The notes beneath the pieces were generated by a model. The model worked only from the letters and a program-made list of their open reading frames with translations. It searched no databases and had not been told where the DNA came from. Below are positions 58,021-64,000 of a DNA stretch of 64,000 nucleotides, one piece after another. The stretch lies in assembly GCF_052857255.1 (NCBI RefSeq), contig NC_135504.1:133784929-133848928 (forward strand), written 5' to 3'. Every line of letters begins with the position of its first letter. Position 1 is the first letter of the stretch. Position numbers and translations under genes: made by a program. This DNA is from Amblyomma americanum (lineage: Eukaryota > Arthropoda > Arachnida > Ixodida > Ixodidae).

Positions 58021-58802
58021 ATAACACCGAGCTGTAGCATTTTCTTTACCTCAGCCTCCATAATATCGCGCTGGCGGGGTGACACCCGGTACGCCTTGGA
58101 TCGTACTGGCTCTGGGGAGGTAAGTTCTATTTCATGAGTAAGGACAGAAGTCCTGCCAGGCCTCTCAGAGAACTGACCTTGAAACTCTTGTAAGAATTGG
58201 TGCAGTTCGGTTTTCTGCTCAGGCGACAGCGGTGCTTTACTGAGTAAGTCACTAATGACCTGATCGGTGTCTTCCCTGTTCGTCACTGAGCCTAGTCCCG
58301 GAAGCTCGACCGGAAGCTCTTCGGGAACGTTTACCATCATACACACCACTGCTTCCCGTTGTCTATAGGGTTTGAGCAGATTACTGTGGTAAACTTGCTG
58401 TGCTTTCCGTTTTCCTGGCAGACTCACCACGTAGTTAACGTCCGACAGTTTTTGAACAATCCGTGCTGGGCCCTCCCACTGCACGTCGAGTTTGTTTTTT
58501 AGCAATGTGCGCAATATCATTACCTCATCGCCCACCTCAAAACGACGGGCCCTGGCTGTCCGATCATAATAAACCTTGGCCCTCTGCTGGGCCTCTGCCA
58601 TTGCTTCACCTGACAACTCCTGTGCCCTTCTTAAGCGTTCGAGGAGCCTAAGCACGTACTCGACCACGACTGGGTCGTCGCCCCTGCCTTCCCACGAATC
58701 TCGAAGCATGCGAAGCGGAGACCGCAGTGAGCAACCGTACACCAGCTCAGTTGGCGAAAACCCCGTAGCCGCATGCGGCGCGGTCCTTAATGCAAACATC
58801 AC
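58020..58802 (-). pseudogene. Integrase C-terminus joined to RT N-terminus (element 6)
   Basis: One frame: integrase end (ALRTAPHAATGFSPTELVYG), a GPY/F-type module (WEGPARIVQKLSDVNYVV, VYHSNLLKPYRQRE), a linker, and the RT entry (LSPEQKTELHQFLQEF, THEIELTSPEPVRSKAYRVS, MLQLGVIEA). It directly follows the D-D-E core after a TAG at 58818-58820 that lies in the same frame. This frame is the proof of the INT-RT order. Confidence 0.88.
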
Positions 58803-58817
58803 CCCAGGCAGACCCAG

Positions 58818-59920
58818 CTACCAATCACTTTGTTGTTCAAAACACAATGCTCTCAACACGGGCTTCATGACGAAGTGGAGCTTCTCAACGGAATTCGACT
58901 GTGGGTGGTACACTGAGCTGTGTAACAGCTTTACCCCACACCTTTCGAGAAAGGCTGTCGTCAAAGCGCTAGTAAACACTGTGCCCTTATCTGACTGGAT
59001 TTCAGCAGGAAAACCAACTCGCGCAAATATGGACAGTAGTGCATTGACTATCTCAACAGAGCTGAGTTCTTTAAGCGGCACTGCTTCAGGGAACTTTGTC
59101 GCTGGGCAGATCACAGTCAAAATGTGTCTGTACCCCGTGGCTGTTACCGGCAGAGGTCCCACTGTATCCATAACGAGCCGTCTAAAAGGCTCCGTAATGA
59201 TAGGTACCAACTTCAACGGCGCCCTCGATTTGTCCCCTGGTTTGCGAACCCGCTGACAGGTGTCACATTTCCTCACGAAGTGTTCTGCGTCACGAAAACA
59301 CCCTGGCCAATAGTACTCTTGCAAGAGACGGTCCTTAGTCTTCTTAACTTCTAGGTGTCCGGACAACGAACCCCCATGCGACAAGCGCAACAGATCCTGA
59401 CGGTAGCACTGAGGCACGATCAGCTGATCGAACTCCACTCCCCTGCGGTCTAGATACTTCCGGTACAGGACGCCACCTCTTTCCACAAAACGAGCATTTT
59501 TCTTGGCGATACCTGCCTTGACATTGCAGCGCATGTTTTCTAGGCTGCCATCCTTTTTTTGCTCGGCTATCAAACCCGACCGGCTGACTTTTAGCAACCT
59601 ATTAGGTCCATCTGACGTAGGCGCGATGAGCAAATCTGCAGATAGCTCTTCTAACTTTCCCGTGTCGGGCGTTTCCTCTACAGTACCTGGTGCCTTCAAC
59701 GCTACAGGCTCAGTTTTATTCAGTTCGGACGTGCTCTGAATATCAGCTTGCTGCGCCTCCGACCCTTTCTCATTGTTCGACAACGTCGGCCCCGCAACTA
59801 CCGCCTTTGCAGCGAGCTCCCGCACTCTCGATCTGGTTAAGGCCTGAACGCTAGCCTCACCGAACAAAAGCCCCTTCTCGCGCAGGAGGTGATCGGACCT
59901 GTTCGAAAGTAGGTACGGGT
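58818..59920 (-). pseudogene. Integrase zinc finger and core (element 6)
   Basis: N-terminal linker with Glu/Lys-rich sequence, then HGGSLSGHLEVKKTK and CDTCQRVRK (zinc finger), core D (LVMDTVGPLPV), second D (IQSDKGTVFTS) and E (YHPQSNSVEKLH). Ends with a TAG after QQSDW, probably a mutation since the frame continues. It is entered from Gag-protease by a shift in a run of six G near 59925. Confidence 0.88.
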
Positions 59921-61045
59921 ACTGGGGGGCAGCATAGATGACACTGCGGCCTCCGTCTCAATTGCTCCGAAAGGTCCTTCAATAAGCACTTTTGCTACGG
60001 GCAGACACACGCTATGAGCTTCCACGGCTTGATTGATCCATGCGCACTCGCCCGTGAACATATCGGGTTCTACGTAAGAGGGGTGAACTACATCCATTGT
60101 AGCTGCGGAATCACGAAGCAATCGGCACTCTTTCCCGTTCACGAGGAAGTCTCGCATGTAAGGCTCGAGAAGCTTCTTGTTCTCATCAGTGCTACATAAT
60201 GACAAAAACACGACTTTTGTTTTTGTTTCTGGACACTGCGCCGAAAAGTGACCCGGCTTCTGGCACGTATAACACACGCGCGCTTGCCTCGTCTCGAACC
60301 GCTTTCTGCGTTCGGCTTCGGCTGCCGCCGTCTCCTTAAGTTCGGTCGGACTGCTTTCACTCGCATCCGCACTACGTGTGTGTCCTCTTGCTCTCATGGG
60401 TGTGAACTTCGGCCTCTCAGACTTGGAGCCAAATTCACCCTTTTGACCGTCCCTAGCTCCGCGAGCCAGACGCGTCACAAACTCCTCGGCTAGCTCGGCG
60501 GCTTTAGCCACTGTACAAACGTCTGGCCTATCCAAGACCCAGTACCGCACGTTCTCAGGTAACCGACTATAAAACTGTTCTAGCCTGAAACACTGCAGAA
60601 TTTTCTCGTGGTCACCAAACGCTTTCTCTTCTTTGAGCCACTCCTGCATGTTTGACATAAGCCTGTAGGCAAACTCTGTATATGACTCACTTCTGCCTTT
60701 TCCATTTTCCCGAAACTTCCGACGGAATACCTCCGCTGACAGCCTGTACTTTTTTAGCAGACTCGATTTCACTTGGTCGAAATCCTCTGCCTCCTCTCTC
60801 TTCAAGCGAGCGACATCGTCCGCCGCCTCGCCTGGTAACAAAGTGAGCAAGCGCTGTGGCCACGTTTCCCGAGAGAACCCCTGCTTCTCGCACGTTCGCT
60901 CAAAGTTAACCAGGAACAAACCAATGTCCTCTCCAAGCTTAAACGGCCGCATCAGGTCAGTAATTTTGAACGATACTCGTTCTCCTGCACCGTATGCCTG
61001 ACTTCCATTACGAGCGCGTTCCATCTCTACCTCGAGACGCTTCAT
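59837..61045 (-). pseudogene. Gag with SCAN-like capsid, zinc knuckle and protease (element 6)
   Basis: Begins MKRLEVEMERARNGS at the LINE junction. The capsid reads FKLGEDIGLFLVNFE, LPGEAADDVARL, then a SCAN-like stretch: FRRKFRENGKGRSESYTEFA, MQEWLKEEKAF, FRLEQFYSRLPENVRYWV. One zinc knuckle follows, CYTCQKPGHFSAQC, then a retropepsin-like region LLRDSAATMDVVHPSYV. The expected DTG/DSG is DSA here; I cannot tell if this is a mutation or normal for the family. A frameshift near 59925 gives the false end at 59837. Confidence 0.85.
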
Positions 61046-61064
61046 TTCTTCTTCTTCTTCTTCT

Positions 61065-61277
61065 CCTCAAGTAATATGGCACATACCCACGTGGGGGGGA
61101 TTGGCCAAGGTATAGGGTAGAATGCCAATGAAGCATTTGCGCGGGGAAGGAAACGTCAGAAGACTGAATCAAGATAAAAAAAAATTGGGACAAATAAAAT
61201 GAATTCAAGAGGTATGAGTCATCCGGAATAGAATCAATCTAGCCTTTTTTGGACATGCGAAAGAATTTTGTGTATAG
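61065..61277 (-). other. 3' UTR of element 7
   Basis: About 210 noncoding bases between the ORF2 stop and the (GAA)n tail, including CCACGTGGGT near 61090. No polyadenylation signal of the AATAAA type was noticed at the end. Confidence 0.6.
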
Positions 61278-64000
61278 CTAACAAGATAATCGATTAGTTG
61301 CACTTATGTAATCGTGAAGGTAGCCGCATACACTGCTTAACGGGAATCCCTTGGCACTCGCACCGAACGATAGAAGAACTGTAAGAGACAGAGGCAGTCC
61401 TAGTCTCGAAAGAGGAACCTCCAGATATTGCTTTCTCTGAACCGCGAACCGCCGGCAAGAGAGGAGAAAATGATCGATTGATTCAACTTGCCCACATGAT
61501 ACACAAAGGTTTGTCGCAGCGAACCCGCACCTGCATAAGTGCAAGTTTAAGTGAGGTATTCTACATCGCAGGAGCGTCATGGACACTTCACAAAGCCTTG
61601 ACTTACACCACCGGATATTCCATGGGTACTTTAGGTGTTGAAAGTCCACGGTATTCAGCAACGGATCACTCAAAGTGGCTGAAATATGTTGAAACCGCTG
61701 GAAACGTGAAGCTGCTAACAGAATGAGGTGAGGGACGGGATATATTACAGGTGCGCTGAGAGCTGACCTTGCCAATAAATCAGCCACCTCGTTAAAATAG
61801 ACGCCTGAATGCCCAGGTACCCAGACCAAACGGATCTCGCGCACTGTGCTCGGAACAAAAAACCTAAGTGAACGAGTCAAGAAAGATTTTTCCGAATTTT
61901 GGAGAGAGACAATAACTGAAAGGCAGTCTGTGAGAATAAGAACCCGTGCGACATGTCTGGGAATTTTGAGAAGAGCCAAACCAATGGCCAAAAACTCTGC
62001 GAAGAATATAGGAGTATAATCAGGGATACGAACGGAGTAGCTCCAATCTAGATCCTGCGAATATATGCCAATCGCCGCCTTCTCACAGCTGCCGGAGGCA
62101 TCAGTGGAGAGAACAGTATGATGTGGAAAATTCTGTAGGTGTTCAGAAAGAAGACCATTTAGGGTATGTGCGGGCATATGCTTCGCATGGGACGGGAAAA
62201 TAAAGTCGTAATAGAAGACGGGATCAGCCTGCGTGTCAGCAACTCGTTGCAAGGAGATCAGATCAACCTGAAGCGGAGCTAACAGATTCTGCGTGAACCT
62301 AACTTGCGGAAGCTGATAACGTGGCCAGTGATTAGTCAAAAAAAGGTGTGGTTGGGATACAAAAATTGGAATACTAACGCCTGGGGCCGGGTCAAAAGAC
62401 TTGAGGAAAGTACGCACTGTTAGAAGTTGGAAGCGGGAATAGAGGTTGGGGATATGCGCTTCCAGATAAAGGACAGCGTTGGAAGCTGATTTTGGGAGCC
62501 CGAGGCATAGCCGTAGGGCACGTCTTTCCAGTAAGGCTAATGGCTGCAGCTTGTAGTTCGCGCTACCAGAGAACAAGGGGCAACCAAATTCCAGAATCGG
62601 TCTCATATAAGCCTTATAGAGCAACAGTAGCGTGTCACGACGCATGCCAAACTTTTTATTGCCAACTCGGGTCAAACAGCCCAGTGCACGTTCCCCTTTA
62701 ATAACATTATTCTTAATATGGTGTCGCCAGTCCAAATTTTGGTCATAAGTAACACCTAGGTATTTAACCGACTCCACCTGCGGAATTGGAGTGGAGCGGT
62801 AGGCTAGCGAGATGTACATAGGAGCGTCGGGTGGAAATACCAGCACGCCGCATTTGCTGACATTAAGTGATAAATTGATTTGGTCCAACCAGACTTCAAG
62901 AGCATTCAGATATGCCTGCAAATACCCGTAGAGCACATGAATATCATTTGCTGATGCGAAAAAAGCTATATCATCTGCGTATACATAAACTGTAACGTTA
63001 GGATGAATGGGGATGTCCCGAACTAATATGTTGAAAAGCAGCGGAGAAAGAACAGAGCCTTGCGGCACACCTCTTGATTGACCATAGGTATTAGAACAAA
63101 AAGATCCGTCTGTACAGAAGAAAAATCTATCTTTTAGAAATTCACAAATCCAGGCGTAGAGGTAATGCGGTGGTTGTAGTTGAGCAAGCTTGTTAATGAG
63201 GACTGTGTGCTCCACGCTGTCATAGGCCTTCGCAACGTCAAGCGTCACCAAGGCCGAAACTTCTCTCTGGCGCATTGAGAGTCGTATTCGGCTCTCGAGA
63301 TCCACATGCGCGGACCATATGGAACAACCGCGACGAAAGCCAATCTGTGCGGGGCTGAGGCCGTTAATGTGATGAACATGCTTTGTGAGGCGACTGTGTA
63401 CTACTCTTTCTATTAGCTTTACTAAATTTGAGGTTAAAGCAATCGGCCGAATATTGTCTAATTGAAATCCATTGTCTGCATTTTTTAAAAGTAAAATTAT
63501 TTTCGCAATTTTCCAACTGTGAGGAATCCAAGAGGTTTCCAATGACGCATTTACAATATCTAGAAGGTGAGTTGGAAAGTCGTGCGCTAAAATCTTTAAC
63601 ATGCCCACAGTAATCCCGTCAGATCCCGGAGCAGCAGAGTGCATCGAGGAAACAATTTGCAGGAGCTCCGACACGTCGACCTCAGGATAGTCCGAGCTGG
63701 GGGTGAGAGTGTGCAAAGGTTCTGCTTTCTGTACCTGGAAACGTAAGGCCAGCCCCTGCGCGATGCGTTCAAGGTTTTGCTTAGCCTCCTGCGGAGACAT
63801 TACCATTGACCTTATGCGATTGGAGGCCGGAGAGCTGTTATTCTGCGCCATGAATCTATAGAGAGCCTTCTTATTCTGGGGTTTTGAGAGATACGTGTTT
63901 AAATTTTGATTATAATCCTCCTTTGCCTTTTTAACAGTTCTTTTGAAACATGCAGAGAAGAACTTATAATTTATCCAATTAGCTGGGCTCTGATTATAGG
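61278..64000 (-). CDS. LINE ORF2, RT and RNase H, open to window edge (element 7)
   Basis: The frame enters from the window edge (SPANWINYKFFSACFKR) and ends at 61278. RT: IRPIALTSNLVKLIE, motif A (LVTLDVAKAYDSVEH), motif B (GVPQGSVLSPLLFNI), motif C (VYVYADDIAFFA), VKYLGVTYDQNLDW. RNase H: VLSTDASGSCEKAAIGIY, FFAEFLAIGLAL, LILTDCLSV, VWVPGHSGVYFNEVADLL. C-terminal finger: CGFAATNLCVSCGQVESIDH. The RNase H puts it in the I group; it differs clearly from element 2 in sequence. No internal stop, so the protein part seen may be functional. Confidence 0.9.
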   Translation of the reverse strand, partial: YNQSPANWINYKFFSACFKRTVKKAKEDYNQNLNTYLSKPQNKKALYRFMAQNNSSPASNRIRSMVMSPQEAKQNLERIAQGLALRFQVQKAEPLHTLTPSSDYPEVDVSELLQIVSSMHSAAPGSDGITVGMLKILAHDFPTHLLDIVNASLETSWIPHSWKIAKIILLLKNADNGFQLDNIRPIALTSNLVKLIERVVHSRLTKHVHHINGLSPAQIGFRRGCSIWSAHVDLESRIRLSMRQREVSALVTLDVAKAYDSVEHTVLINKLAQLQPPHYLYAWICEFLKDRFFFCTDGSFCSNTYGQSRGVPQGSVLSPLLFNILVRDIPIHPNVTVYVYADDIAFFASANDIHVLYGYLQAYLNALEVWLDQINLSLNVSKCGVLVFPPDAPMYISLAYRSTPIPQVESVKYLGVTYDQNLDWRHHIKNNVIKGERALGCLTRVGNKKFGMRRDTLLLLYKAYMRPILEFGCPLFSGSANYKLQPLALLERRALRLCLGLPKSASNAVLYLEAHIPNLYSRFQLLTVRTFLKSFDPAPGVSIPIFVSQPHLFLTNHWPRYQLPQVRFTQNLLAPLQVDLISLQRVADTQADPVFYYDFIFPSHAKHMPAHTLNGLLSEHLQNFPHHTVLSTDASGSCEKAAIGIYSQDLDWSYSVRIPDYTPIFFAEFLAIGLALLKIPRHVARVLILTDCLSVIVSLQNSEKSFLTRSLRFFVPSTVREIRLVWVPGHSGVYFNEVADLLARSALSAPVIYPVPHLILLAASRFQRFQHISATLSDPLLNTVDFQHLKYPWNIRWCKSRLCEVSMTLLRCRIPHLNLHLCRCGFAATNLCVSCGQVESIDHFLLSCRRFAVQRKQYLEVPLSRLGLPLSLTVLLSFGASAKGFPLSSVCGYLHDYISATNRLSC

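Larger units (their letters stand above)
56374..61045 (-). mobile_element. Gmr1-like Ty3/gypsy element, INT before RT, SCAN-like Gag (element 6)
   Basis: On minus the order is Gag - protease - integrase - RT - RNase H, unlike the normal gypsy order. A single frame carries the integrase C-terminus and RT N-terminus together, so the order is real and not caused by rearranged pieces. The Gag capsid resembles the SCAN domain, which is known to derive from the capsid of Gmr1-like gypsy elements. The Gag N-terminus is cut at 61045 by LINE element 7. Damage is light: two frameshifts and one in-frame stop. Confidence 0.82.
61046..64000 (-). mobile_element. I-type LINE with open RT-RNase H frame, partial (element 7)
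   Basis: 3' part of a LINE on minus; the endonuclease and ORF1 lie beyond the window. The 3' end is a (GAA)n tail at 61046-61064, directly against the Gag start of element 6, so this LINE inserted into element 6 or into DNA already joined to it. With no stop or shift in 907 codons it is the freshest copy in the window. Confidence 0.85.

Overview
The window looks like nuclear DNA of a hard tick (Ixodidae). It is packed with retroelements of kinds common in tick genomes: a tRNA-derived SINE matching the tick Ruka type, Penelope-like elements, 2A-bearing CR1/L2-type LINEs, I-type LINEs with RNase H, and Ty3/gypsy elements. I found no host gene I can defend. Almost every long open reading frame is a retroelement gene, intact or broken.

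Layout, left to right. 1-4.8 kb is AT-rich and mostly unrecognised, with a decayed LINE reverse transcriptase (RT) at 2.7-3.45 kb. 4.8-9.0 kb is a CR1/L2-type LINE (minus) with a 2A-like peptide near the start of ORF1. 11.4-17.0 kb is a tRNA-derived SINE plus three Penelope-like copies (A and B in tandem on minus, C head-to-head on plus), with hammerhead-like hairpins at their junctions. 17.1-17.4 kb is the Ruka-type SINE. 20.36-25.8 kb is an almost intact I-type LINE (minus). 26-36.8 kb is old debris: a gypsy RT scrap, an isolated hammerhead-like motif, SINE pieces, the 3' half of an I-type LINE, and a Penelope-like remnant with inverted-repeat ends.

36.8-42.7 kb is a complete-length but defective Ty3/gypsy element. 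43.4 kb holds a small LINE leader with a canonical 2A motif. 43.6-45.9 kb is a large GATA/GACA/GGTA microsatellite. 46.1-51.4 kb is a second, more decayed gypsy element related to the first. 51.6-52.8 kb is a dead LINE RT on plus. 52.9-55.8 kb is a third gypsy element split by a solo LTR. 55.8-61.0 kb is a Ty3/gypsy element whose integrase lies upstream of RT and whose capsid resembles a SCAN domain (Gmr1-like). 61.0-64.0 kb is an I-type LINE with an open RT-RNase H frame running off the window.

The elements do not form a pathway. They form a nested insertion record: LINE 7 sits at the gag start of the Gmr1-like element, an LTR interrupts the third gypsy element, and a solo LTR sits inside that element's pol gene. 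The most interesting items are the INT-before-RT SCAN-like element, the two 2A-type LINE leaders, the hammerhead-like motifs of the Penelope elements, a shared SINE/LINE 3' tail, and a hairpin conserved beside the polypurine tract of two gypsy families. All identifications come from reading motifs by eye; no database search was run.
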